DNA from: Bacillota bacterium | GTDB lineage: Bacteria > Bacillota > Clostridia > Acetivibrionales > DTU013 | Assembly (NCBI GenBank): GCA_023412665.1 | Contig: JAEZCA010000039.1 | Coordinates: 1 to 22,664 of the forward strand | DNA length: 22,664 nt | Direction of reading: 5' to 3' | Part shown: positions 15,510 through 22,481 of the stretch, piece after piece | Position numbering within the stretch: position 1 is the first letter of the stretch | Layout: each line of letters starts with the position of its first letter | Program-made: the position numbers and the translations under genes | Notes under the pieces: generated by a model | Seen by the model: only the letters and a program-made list of their open reading frames with translations | What the model was told of the DNA's origin: nothing | The model's database searches: none

Positions 15510-16363
15510 AGTACAACCCCTGGAAGGACTGCGGACACAATGCCGTAGATCGGATTTTCAACCAGCGGGAACATCATAATACATGCAACAGCAATTGTGA
15601 GGTACACCATGCTCCAATACAGTGAGCCAAACAAATATGTATTGGTGATGCTTTCATTTAATTTGGCTTTATGTATATAGTAACGTTCAACTATTATTGC
15701 CAGCACGGTAAGCGGTAAAACCGGCCATCCGACTAGAAATTCGATTATTGTACTGTAAAAGGAGGTCCAGTCCCCCGCAGACGCCCTCGCCAGAATAAGA
15801 CCGCTGGCCAGCAGATAAGCTCCGAAACGAATTCCGCAATAGATGTCCCGATCTACCGTAATACGTTCAAAAACCTGTGCAAATGAATTGAAGAGCCTTG
15901 CAAGAAGGATCCACGAGATCAACCCCAGCCCGCCTGCAAATATAACGCACCACCAACCGGGACCATCTCCTATATTTGCTCCGGAATATATTGTCACCAA
16001 TCCGAGAAATGCTCCGCTGACGGCATATAAAGCAGCCTTGTTGTTTAAATACAGGACATCATCTATCCATGAGATATCAAAAAAGATGAAGACTGCATTT
16101 ATCCCCAGGAATGTCCAGGCGTACCCCATCACAACATAGAATATTATGTAAATCAGATCATTCACAACATCAAACGATGCCAGAACCTTCAGTGTATAAA
16201 TGATTATGAAAAAAGAAACGACCGGCAGCAGACCCATCACATACTTTGTGGTTTTATCCCGGCTGACAGGCCCAATGCCCGGCAGCTTCCGATACCAGCC
16301 GTATATGCTTATAATTGTGTAACAGCTGGAGCATAACAGTATTACGAGCTCAATAAAATCCAT
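15506..16363 (-). CDS. Polytopic membrane protein with DUF350-like segment, first gene of the ligase operon
   Basis: This 285-residue protein has about eight predicted membrane helices. The segment DRDIYCGIRFGAYLLASGLILARASAGDWTSFYSTIIEFLVGW resembles the repeating helix pair of DUF350 proteins such as E. coli YjfL. I chose ATG 16363 because GGGGAGACTGCAAA precedes it; a longer in-frame start at 16405 falls inside the predicted -10 box. The stop overlaps the ATP-grasp gene start by 4 bases, so the two are translated together. In E. coli, a DUF350 membrane protein (YjfL) is also encoded with a GSP-synthetase-like ligase (YjfC), so the pairing has a precedent. Its biochemical role is unknown. 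The DUF350 match is by eye and moderate. Confidence 0.8.
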   Translation of the reverse strand: MDFIELVILLCSSCYTIISIYGWYRKLPGIGPVSRDKTTKYVMGLLPVVSFFIIIYTLKVLASFDVVNDLIYIIFYVVMGYAWTFLGINAVFIFFDISWIDDVLYLNNKAALYAVSGAFLGLVTIYSGANIGDGPGWWCVIFAGGLGLISWILLARLFNSFAQVFERITVDRDIYCGIRFGAYLLASGLILARASAGDWTSFYSTIIEFLVGWPVLPLTVLAIIVERYYIHKAKLNESITNTYLFGSLYWSMVYLTIAVACIMMFPLVENPIYGIVSAVLPGVVL

Positions 16364-16404
16364 TTTGCAGTCTCCCCACGACTTAAGTAAACTTAGCTTT
16401 ACCA

Positions 16405-16410
16405 ATTATA
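16405..16410 (-). promoter_or_regulatory. Extended -10 promoter of the ligase operon
   Basis: Reading leftward, TTTGGTATAATTGG contains TATAAT preceded by TGG (the TGn extended -10). It is about 42 bases upstream of the first gene. The -35 position falls in the AATAGTACATAC direct repeat, with only a poor TGTACT match. Confidence 0.6.
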
Positions 16411-16424
16411 CCAAATAAAGCAGG

Positions 16425-16720
16425 AATAGTACATACTGGGGTGAGAGGTGCTCGAGGTTCAGGGGTGCGGTGTTTAGGAGAGCGGTGTGGACATTTCGCA
16501 GTGGGGGGGTGAAATTCGCAGTGCGGTGTGCGAGATTCAGGGGCGCGGTGTGCAAAAACCTCATCATCTGGGCACAATTTCATTGAAATTATTGTAAGTT
16601 TTCTATGAAAAGGGCACATAATACGGATTTTGCAGAGTTATGGTAATCCTAGCAATAGCATTACGTGCCCAGATGATAGGATTTTTGCACATCCATCTGC
16701 TTCCTTGAAATAGTACATAC
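16425..16720. repeat. MITE-like inverted-repeat element with G-rich tandem repeats
   Basis: Three layers are visible. The direct repeat AATAGTACATAC is perfect at 16425-16436 and 16709-16720. A 26-base inverted pair at 16550-16575 and 16665-16690 matches at 23 of 26 positions (outer GTGCAAAAA, inner CATCTGGGCAC) around an 89-base centre. G-rich units GAGRTTCAGGGGYGCGGTGT occur at 16454-16473 and 16532-16551 (18/20 identical), with extra CGGTGT cores at 16483 and 16523. No transposase is present. The gap 16364-16749 otherwise holds only the operon promoter. Confidence 0.72.
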
Positions 16721-16749
16721 CAGAGTGTGGTGTGTGAGCAAACCATGGA

Positions 16750-17634
16750 TTAGTCTTTATAGTTCCTATATACCCCGTTGCCTTCATATGCATAATAGAT
16801 ATTGATATTGCCAAAGCTTACATCTTCAAGCAATGGTTTCCCATCCTGATATTCCAATGGCAGGTATTCATTGCTGAACACCACCTCATCATTTCCTATT
16901 AGCTGAAGATATACATATACGATAGTTTTGTCAGCGTCATTGCACAGAGCATATTCAAACATGCCATGGCTTGCATAAGCTGCGATGTAAGCAGGGCTAA
17001 TGAACTTTGTATCAGAATATTCCACGGCATTGACTACTGGTCCATTTCTTGCCGGTATATCACATTTTATATTCTTTAGCCTGTTGATTTCCGCACTATA
17101 CTCTTCTTCAGAGTATCCGCATTTCAGAAATTGCTGATATGTATTGTCCAGCCCTCCGCCTTCACACGAATAAAAATAATCTATAACCGAAGCATTTTCA
17201 GATATCTGTTCAGGGAAAATGTACAGTCCGCTGAACAGATCCTGCCTTTCAGCTTCTATGTGACCTTCATATATCCCATAGTTATCTGTATCAATAGTCG
17301 CGTATCCTTCACCGCCTAATGAAAATATGCCCAATACAAAAATGCCTAAGATTAAAACGCCGACAATACTGGCAATTACCGCCCCCAGTGCTATAAGTAA
17401 TGCTTTGAGCCAGTTTTTCCTTTTGATCTTCTTCGCCAGTTCTTTAAATTCCTTTTCGTTGCTGGTTTTGATTTCGTCTGTCATAGCCGAACTCCGGTAT
17501 GATTCCCGGAGATTCCTGCAGGCCTGGCACTCTTTTATATGATTTTCAACCATTTGCATGGAATATTTGCTGCATACGCCGTCGATATATAGCGGCATAA
17601 TGTCCTTAATGATATCGCAGTTGATTTTATCCAT
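16750..17634 (-). CDS. Anti-sigma factor with N-terminal zinc finger, single-pass
   Basis: This 294-residue protein begins with a ZAS-type zinc-binding region: Cys6 and the His32-x3-Cys36-x2-Cys39 motif (HIKECQAC). A strong membrane helix follows at about 76-106. The remaining 190 residues should lie outside the cell and are rich in acidic and aromatic residues, which suits a sensor domain with no recognised fold. It should hold its partner ECF sigma factor inactive until an envelope signal arrives. The start ATG 17634 follows GGAGGGTTATA and overlaps the end of the sigma gene by 8 bases, as is usual for sigma/anti-sigma pairs. The gene ends next to the MITE-like element. Confidence 0.85.
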   Translation of the reverse strand: MDKINCDIIKDIMPLYIDGVCSKYSMQMVENHIKECQACRNLRESYRSSAMTDEIKTSNEKEFKELAKKIKRKNWLKALLIALGAVIASIVGVLILGIFVLGIFSLGGEGYATIDTDNYGIYEGHIEAERQDLFSGLYIFPEQISENASVIDYFYSCEGGGLDNTYQQFLKCGYSEEEYSAEINRLKNIKCDIPARNGPVVNAVEYSDTKFISPAYIAAYASHGMFEYALCNDADKTIVYVYLQLIGNDEVVFSNEYLPLEYQDGKPLLEDVSFGNINIYYAYEGNGVYRNYKD

Positions 17635-18115
17635 TATAACCCTCCATTCCTTCCTGTATCTGAATTTTTGCTCTGTAATAGGTTACTCTTGCCCAATTCT
17701 CGGATTTGCTGAAAATACAGCCTATTTCCTTATATGAGAGCTCTCCAAAGACACGCAGCATGAACACCTCTTTGTATGGCTCATTCATCTGGTGGAGGCA
17801 TTCATGGATCTTAAGTATCTGCTCCTTTTGGCAATACTCTTTTTCCAGACTTTTTTCATCAATTATGTCATCTATGTTTTCCAACGATTCAATTCGTTTC
17901 TCTTTGCGAAGGTAGTCGATATATGTATTTTTAGCAATCTGACAAAGCCAGGAGAATACATTGGCGTTATCAGCGAGATCTTTTACTCTCTCCAGGGCTT
18001 TGAAAAATGTTTGCTGGGTTATTTCCCTTGCAATGGTTTCACTGGAGCTCAGCCTTATTACAAAGGAGTAGACTCTGGAGAAGTATCTGTTGTACAGCAT
18101 TTCTATTTCGAGCAA
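17627..18115 (-). CDS. ECF-type RNA polymerase sigma factor (pair 1)
   Basis: This 162-residue protein has region 2 (about 5-75: YNRYFSRVYSFVIRLSSSE, then EITQQTFFKALERV and FSWLCQIAKNTYIDYLRK) and region 4 (about 105-160: MNEPYKEVFMLRVFGELSYKEIG, then the HTH). These are the two domains needed for an ECF sigma. It lacks regions 1 and 3. I set the start at TTG 18115 because GAGGAGGTGAAAAA lies directly before it; the first ATG is five codons further in and too far from this site. The partner anti-sigma gene overlaps its 3' end. A likely self-directed promoter lies at 18136-18163. Confidence 0.9.
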   Translation of the reverse strand: MLEIEMLYNRYFSRVYSFVIRLSSSETIAREITQQTFFKALERVKDLADNANVFSWLCQIAKNTYIDYLRKEKRIESLENIDDIIDEKSLEKEYCQKEQILKIHECLHQMNEPYKEVFMLRVFGELSYKEIGCIFSKSENWARVTYYRAKIQIQEGMEGYNG

Positions 18116-18135
18116 TTTTTCACCTCCTCATATGT

Positions 18136-18163
18136 ATAACGAGGAATCCTTCATTTCGTTACA
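18136..18163 (-). promoter_or_regulatory. Candidate ECF-type (autoregulatory) promoter for sigma pair 1
   Basis: Reading leftward, TGTAAC (18163-18158) and CGTTAT (18141-18136) are 16 bases apart. This resembles Bacillota ECF promoters with an AAC -35 core and CGT -10 core. The leader would be only about 15 bases, just enough to hold the ribosome site. Confidence 0.42.
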
Positions 18164-18384
18164 TGCTTTTTATACTTTAAGGTCGAAGGGAATAAAAAAA
18201 GATATGTTAACTCACAAAATTCTAACCTCCGTTTAGATAATAATATCAGATATTTTACATATGAGCAGTACATAAAATAACTTTATTGTTAACAACAAAG
18301 AGTTTGAGGTTAAAAGACAGTTTTACTTTTTTAAGCACTGCAGGTTTAATTTTATGAAGAAGAGAAGCAACATAAAATAGAACC

Positions 18385-18414
18385 AGCGGAGCAAGCTCGT
18401 TGAGCTGCTCCGCT
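18385..18414 (-). terminator. Hairpin terminator after the DUF4256 gene
   Basis: AGCGGAGC pairs with GCTCCGCT, and inside it AGCTC with GAGCT around a 3-base loop, with one bulged base. On the leftward strand TTCTATTTTATG follows. The rest of the gap 18164-18424 is AT-rich with nothing I can name. Confidence 0.7.
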
Positions 18415-18424
18415 GACTATTGAT

Positions 18425-18982
18425 TTATACCCTCAGCAAGCCTCTGAAGCCCCTGGCGGCGTAATATGATTCAGCACCATTGTGGTACACAAAGACAGTG
18501 TTATAGCGACGATCACAGAAGATAGCACCGCCGAGCTTTCGTATCTCTGCAGGTGTTTTCACCCAGCTGGATGTTTTTGTATCAAAATGGCCGTGTTTCT
18601 GCAGTTCACGGTACTGCTCCTCCGTCAACAGTTCGATACCCATGGCGGCGGCCATATCAACAGCGCTGTCTGCCGGCCTGTGTTCTTTCCTGGACTCCAG
18701 TGCCTCACGGTCGTAGCACACACTTCTGCGCCCTTTTGGACTTTCAGCAGAACAATCATAAAAAATATATTCGCCCGTGTCCTTGTCATAATTGACAACA
18801 TCAGGCTCGCCGCCGGTCCTTTCCATCTCGTAGAGCGACCATACCTTTACAGTCTTATCCTCGAGCCTTGTCTGCACATCAGCCCACACGAGTCCGCTGT
18901 GGCGGTCCATATTCTTCTCAAAGCGGGCTTTCAAAATCGCAAATAGTTCATCACGCTGTTTCGGAGGCAGTTCACTCTTCAT
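18425..18982 (-). CDS. DUF4256 family protein
   Basis: This 185-residue soluble protein matches DUF4256 by its C-terminal half: MGIELLTEEQYRELQKHGHFD, SSWVKTPAEIRKLGGAIFCDRR and VYHNGAESYYAARGFRGLLRV. The N-terminal half has VWSLYEMERTGGEPDVV, the family region before a GEYIFYDCSAESPKGRRSVCYDREAL block. No catalytic function is established for the family. The start ATG 18982 follows GGGAGAAC at a somewhat long distance. The gene begins 6 bases after the quinone-reductase-like gene ends, so they are one transcript and may share the same stress or redox control. A hairpin terminator follows. Confidence 0.88.
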   Translation of the reverse strand: MKSELPPKQRDELFAILKARFEKNMDRHSGLVWADVQTRLEDKTVKVWSLYEMERTGGEPDVVNYDKDTGEYIFYDCSAESPKGRRSVCYDREALESRKEHRPADSAVDMAAAMGIELLTEEQYRELQKHGHFDTKTSSWVKTPAEIRKLGGAIFCDRRYNTVFVYHNGAESYYAARGFRGLLRV

Positions 18983-18988
18983 TATATG

Positions 18989-19603
18989 CTAGTTCTCCCT
19001 CGCATTTTTGACCCACTGTGCAACAGTAACGGTTCGTTTTGCCTGATGCTTCACAGCAGCCTGAACATCCTCGATCATATTGCCTTTCTGATCAACTGTT
19101 ACGCTTGTTCCGTAAGGATTCCCTCCGGCACCGAACAGAACCGGATCAGTATAGCCGGGAGCCGCGATGATTGCTCCCCAGTGATGCATTGAAGTGTATA
19201 TCGACAAAATCGTTGCTTCCTGTCCGCCATGCGGATTTTGAGCGGAGGACATGGCGCTCACCACCTTGTTCACAGTCTTTCCCTGTGCCCAAAGCCCGCC
19301 CTGCATATCCAAAAACTGTTTCATCTGCGATGTCATACCTCCGAAACGGGTCGGTGTACTGAAAATAATTGCATCCGCCCATTCCAAATCAGCTGACTGA
19401 GCTTCAGGGATGTCTCTGGTTGCCTCCACATGTGCCTTCCATGCCGGATTGCTGTCGATCACGGATTGCGGCGCTAGCTCATGCACCTTCAGGATCCTCA
19501 CTTCAGCCCCGGCTTCTTTTGCGCCTTCAGCGGCCCATTTGGCCAATTGGTAGTTGGTGCCGCCCATACTATAATAGATTATTGCTAATTTAACGTTACT
19601 CAT
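18989..19603 (-). CDS. wrbA: Flavodoxin-fold NAD(P)H:quinone oxidoreductase (WrbA family)
   Basis: This 204-residue protein has the FMN phosphate-binding loop YYSMGGTNYQLA (10-21) and the WrbA-type STPTRFGGMTSQMKQFLD (81-98). Later marks are NPHGGQEATILSIYTSMHHWG (122-142) and APGYTDP. The family makes two-electron reductions of quinones with NAD(P)H and protects against redox cycling; it is a cytoplasmic, tetrameric flavoprotein. The start ATG 19603 follows AAGGAGAGATATAA. It is the first gene of a two-gene transcript with DUF4256, and a perfect inverted repeat about 85 bases upstream is a strong operator candidate. The gene symbol is by family, not by proven orthology. Confidence 0.9.
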   Translation of the reverse strand: MSNVKLAIIYYSMGGTNYQLAKWAAEGAKEAGAEVRILKVHELAPQSVIDSNPAWKAHVEATRDIPEAQSADLEWADAIIFSTPTRFGGMTSQMKQFLDMQGGLWAQGKTVNKVVSAMSSAQNPHGGQEATILSIYTSMHHWGAIIAAPGYTDPVLFGAGGNPYGTSVTVDQKGNMIEDVQAAVKHQAKRTVTVAQWVKNAREN

Positions 19604-19687
19604 TTATATCTCTCCTTTTTTACTTGAAATTATCGATTAAGCTTCCAAGTTTATTCTGTCCAATAAAGTAAGAGGGTTATTTATATT

Positions 19688-19718
19688 ACAGTATAAACCG
19701 ATAATACATTTATACTGT
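19688..19718. promoter_or_regulatory. Palindromic operator candidate upstream of the quinone reductase gene
   Basis: ACAGTATAAA (19688-19697) and TTTATACTGT (19709-19718) form a perfect 10-base inverted repeat with an 11-base spacer (11/12 if extended to TTACAGTATAAA). It lies 85-115 bases before the start codon. The spacing suits a dimeric winged-helix regulator of the HxlR or MarR kind, but no regulator gene is nearby. Confidence 0.55.
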
Positions 19719-19853
19719 TACTAATCTATTACCCGATAATTGAGTTTGAAAACCGAATTTTTCTCTCTTCCCATGGCATCGGCAAGCAATAGATATAATT
19801 CCTGAATACGGGCAGTCATCCATGCAAACGTAATATATCGAACGTGAAAACAT
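19710..19853 (-). CDS. Possible 47-residue Cys-rich small protein
   Basis: From ATG 19853 this frame encodes 47 residues with cysteines at 10, 14, 24 and 26 (CMDDCP and CRCHG), so it might bind a metal. A fair ribosome site, GGGAGGATGTACC, precedes it. It ends inside the operator palindrome, 107 bases before the quinone reductase gene. No known family is recognised, and it could be a chance frame. Confidence 0.28.
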   Translation of the reverse strand: MFSRSIYYVCMDDCPYSGIISIACRCHGKREKFGFQTQLSGNRLVTV

Positions 19854-19994
19854 GGTACATCCTCCCGTTCTTGACGGATACCCAAATGAACGCCCAACTC
19901 GCATAAGCAAGTCGGCCTGTTTGAAGAAAAAATGCCGGCATGCTCAAAAGGCGTCAGAATGGCGCCCTTTGTTGTTGTACAATATAAATATGAT

Positions 19995-20034
19995 GGTGCC
20001 TGGCACGTCAGTTAGATAGGTCGTGCCTGGCACC
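19995..20034. repeat. Double REP-like element
   Basis: GGTGCCTGGCAC (19995-20006) and GTGCCTGGCACC (20023-20034) are two palindromic cores separated by 16 bases. Together they also form a larger inverted pair, CG at the inner ends included. At 20071-20082, GGAACGGTGAAT matches the 12-mer beside the copy at 7675-7687. The stretch 19854-19994 shows nothing else I can name. Confidence 0.8.
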
Positions 20035-20058
20035 CAGCTTTTCCAAAAGGGACTTTTT

Positions 20059-20360
20059 TCAGCTTTCCCCGGAACGGTGAATAACTCTGCTGATGAACCG
20101 TTTGTGGAGTTCCTGAAGAGCTGGTGTCCGCATTTTTACCATACGCTGTTTCGAGTATGCTTCTTCTTTTAATGCCTCGTCCGTAAGTGAGAATATTTCC
20201 CGCCGCATTTGTGTTGCTTCCATTCCACGATTCAAGAGCATCAGGAAGCTATCCCACAAAGGATCCGCCCGGAAAAGATATGTTGCCGCATCCTCTCCTG
20301 GTAAAGAAAACTCCACCACTGCTGTCAGAATTTTTACAGTGTAATAATTTCTCAGGGATA
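20059..20360 (-). pseudogene. Possible remnant of an unrecognised gene
   Basis: A leftward frame ending at 20059 reads like protein, for example LPGEDAATYLFRADPLWDSFLMLLNRGMEATQMRREIF and later LQELHKRFISRVIHRSGES. No start codon with a ribosome site is visible, and further upstream the frame overlaps the sigma factor gene. The simplest reading is the tail of a lost gene. I cannot assign a family, and a chance open frame is possible. Confidence 0.25.
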
Positions 20361-20381
20361 CTTTGCAGCTTTTCCTTCGTC
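20356..20381 (+). promoter_or_regulatory. Candidate ECF-type (autoregulatory) promoter for sigma pair 2
   Basis: GGATAC (20356-20361) and CGTC (20378-20381), continuing TAAA, are 16 bases apart. This spacing equals the candidate at 18136-18163 and fits ECF promoters. The sigma start at 20415 would be about 25 bases from the transcript start. Confidence 0.4.
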
Positions 20382-20414
20382 TAAAGCGTATATAGGTCGG
20401 AGGGAGTTGAGTGA

Positions 20415-20906
20415 ATGGCGTATATGTCCTGTCGGCCGGAGGACTTCGAGATGTTTGTAACAAAACATGAAAACAGGGTTTACCGCACTGCACTGGCTAT
20501 TGCCGGAGATACATCCGATGCTGAGGACATAGTACAGGAAGTGTTTTGGCGTGCATTTGAAAAGTCTCCCGAGTTCGAATCGGAGATGCATGAAAGAGCA
20601 TGGCTCATCAGAGTAACGGTAAATCTCTGCAACAGTCGACTTCGATCTCTCTGGCGCAGGCGAAGATCGCCGCTTCTCGATTCCTATCCTGCTGCAGAAC
20701 CAGAGCAGCATGAGCTGCTGGATATAATCTTGACCCTGCCGCATAAATACAGAACTGTCATCCATTTGTTTTACTACGAAGGTTATTCCATTAAGGATAT
20801 ATCCGGGTTGACCGGGCAAAAGGAGGCTACCATAAGAAGCCACCTTACCCGTGCCCGTCAGAAGCTCAAGTCCGTTTTAGAGGAGGAAGAGTATGAAGGC
20901 ATATAA
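20415..20906 (+). CDS. ECF-type RNA polymerase sigma factor (pair 2)
   Basis: This 163-residue protein has region 2 (ALAIAGDTSDAEDIVQEVFWRAFEKSPEF, 27-54, then ERAWLIRVTVNLCNSRLRS) and region 4 (LDIILTLPHKYRTVIHLFYYEGYSIKDISGLTG, then KEATIRSHLTRARQKLKSVLEE). DAEDIVQEVFWRAF is the classic core-polymerase-binding helix of ECF sigmas. The start ATG 20415 follows GGAGGGAGTTGAGTGA. The downstream gene starts 14 bases before this one ends, so the two are coupled. Regulated genes are not visible beyond its own operon. Confidence 0.92.
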   Translation: MAYMSCRPEDFEMFVTKHENRVYRTALAIAGDTSDAEDIVQEVFWRAFEKSPEFESEMHERAWLIRVTVNLCNSRLRSLWRRRRSPLLDSYPAAEPEQHELLDIILTLPHKYRTVIHLFYYEGYSIKDISGLTGQKEATIRSHLTRARQKLKSVLEEEEYEGI

Positions 20907-22257
20907 CGAATATATGAATAGAATATCAGTTTCCGAAACACTGCACCGGAAAATCCTTGCCGGCCGCAACAGCACTGTATCTGCACGTCTCTCGATAATC
21001 GTCAGACGATTTGCTGTAGTTTCGTTCTGCTTTACCGTGATTCTATTGAGCCTTGTTATAGTACCGAAGCTGTTACAGTATATTCCGGCATCGATGCCAG
21101 GTGATAATTCCTCTGTATTGCAGCCGGATATGGGCAGACCGACTCCAGATGACAATTCATCTGTTTTACCGCCCGACAAAGATATCTCTGCATCTGACCT
21201 ATCAGAAGATTACACTCTTATTTTCAATAAAGCTGGTATGCAGTCTACGTCCAAAATTCATATCCCGGGCCATTTCTGGCAGGAGCTATCAAATGATGAG
21301 CTTCAGGCGATCTTTCCGGGCCTGTTCCGGAAATACAACGTCACAGCAACGGCAAATTTCACGAGTGATGAAAACGGCGCCGCCCTATTAAACATTGACG
21401 CCCATACAACATCTGCATCCGGCCTCAATGCATATATTCAGATCGCCCCCGGAGAAACTTCAGTCGACTATATCCTCGATGGAGACACCAATACCACGGA
21501 TGTCTCAGGCACAGAAGTTACGGCAGGATATTTTGAAAGCAATCCTAACAGCAAAGGGCAAAGAAGCATCATCTGCTTTGCGTCCTTCAAACTCTCCGAT
21601 ATATCTTATTATGTTGAGCTCGGCGGCAGAGAAGCTGAAAAAGAAGCGGCCAAAGAAGATATCACTACACTCATTGGTCTGCTCGTTAAAGCAGGAGCGG
21701 CTGACCTCGATATTCTCAATCCTGTCATACCCGAACTGCGTGAAGACCGGCTCAATTTGGATGAGGCGTATGCAGACTCCGATTTCGGTTCTTATTTACC
21801 GGCAGTGCTCCCGGACGGGTTTGTCTTTGAGGATGCCCTGCGCTTTATCAATCAAGAACGGGATGTATTGACAATTCATTGGGCAAAAGGTATGGGGTAT
21901 ATCGACTGGCGTGTTTCCAGGCTGGCTGAAAGAGATAAAAAGCGGATAACCTCCATTGAAGATGTGCGCAATTACGACCTCTCGTTCTATCCCATCCCGC
22001 GCGCCGATTCGGTCCCGGACGAACTTCGGGAGATCGTGGACAATCCAATCTTCCCAAGTGATGAGCTGACGCTGGAAGCAGTACGGCGGCGGGCTTATGA
22101 AGTCGCCGACTCGGGTGATATATCAGGCCGAAGGATGCGGTTCGGCATCCTCTATGGAGATATCCTGGTGGAGCTCAACGTAAAAGGTGCTTCACCTGAA
22201 GCAATCTTCGATATGGTGCCGACTGTGAATATTTTACCCAGCGAACCTATTGGATAA
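20893..22257 (+). CDS. Single-pass membrane anti-sigma-like protein, partner of sigma pair 2
   Basis: This 454-residue protein has a short cytoplasmic part (1-38), one membrane helix (about 39-62) and a large outer domain. No HxxxCxxC zinc motif is visible in the N-terminal part, unlike pair 1. After the helix, a short repeat (PGDNSSVLQPD then PDDNSSVLPPD, about 69-95) makes a flexible stalk. The remaining 350 residues match no family I recognise; AVLPDGFVFEDALRF recalls DUF4367-type outer domains. The role as anti-sigma factor rests on the 14-base overlap with the sigma gene and on topology. The start ATG 20893 follows AGAGGAGGAAGAGT. The last codons run over a convergent gene remnant. Confidence 0.78.
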   Translation: MKAYNEYMNRISVSETLHRKILAGRNSTVSARLSIIVRRFAVVSFCFTVILLSLVIVPKLLQYIPASMPGDNSSVLQPDMGRPTPDDNSSVLPPDKDISASDLSEDYTLIFNKAGMQSTSKIHIPGHFWQELSNDELQAIFPGLFRKYNVTATANFTSDENGAALLNIDAHTTSASGLNAYIQIAPGETSVDYILDGDTNTTDVSGTEVTAGYFESNPNSKGQRSIICFASFKLSDISYYVELGGREAEKEAAKEDITTLIGLLVKAGAADLDILNPVIPELREDRLNLDEAYADSDFGSYLPAVLPDGFVFEDALRFINQERDVLTIHWAKGMGYIDWRVSRLAERDKKRITSIEDVRNYDLSFYPIPRADSVPDELREIVDNPIFPSDELTLEAVRRRAYEVADSGDISGRRMRFGILYGDILVELNVKGASPEAIFDMVPTVNILPSEPIG

Positions 22258-22463
22258 ACCTTGCTGACTGATGATCCTCCGAAATTCCGCAGGTAAACAA
22301 CTTCACAGTATCTGACTATGCCAACCGACAAATTTGGGATTCCTGTCTGCTTCATCGATGCTGCCAAATATGCATCGATACCCCTGGTCTGCAATATGAC
22401 TGCCAACGAATCGGTGCAACCTATTAGGAGTACTGCGCATGCTAGCAACACCAAAATACCGTA
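22221..22463 (-). pseudogene. Decayed N-terminal fragment of a serine hydrolase (beta-lactamase family) lipoprotein
   Basis: Reading leftward, the frame gives a lipoprotein signal (LVLLACAVLLIGC), then GIDAYLAASMKQTGIPNLSVGIV and VVYLRNFG, as at the start of beta-lactamase-family serine hydrolases. PIGSLGKIFT then holds an SxxK motif. After this, homology stops and the frame runs antisense into the end of the anti-sigma-like gene. A stop codon lies just upstream of YGIL and no ATG is present; the only start is TTG 22454. It looks like a truncated, dead gene. The stretch between 22258 and 22571 holds this remnant plus the repeats listed nearby. Confidence 0.6.
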
Positions 22464-22481
22464 TTACCCGCCACCAAGCGT

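Noticed and set aside
16383..16619. Open leftward frame of 78 codons rich in His, Arg and Pro
   Set aside because: It lies wholly in the G-rich repeats, has no ribosome site, and overlaps the ligase operon promoter. The composition is what the repeat would give by chance.
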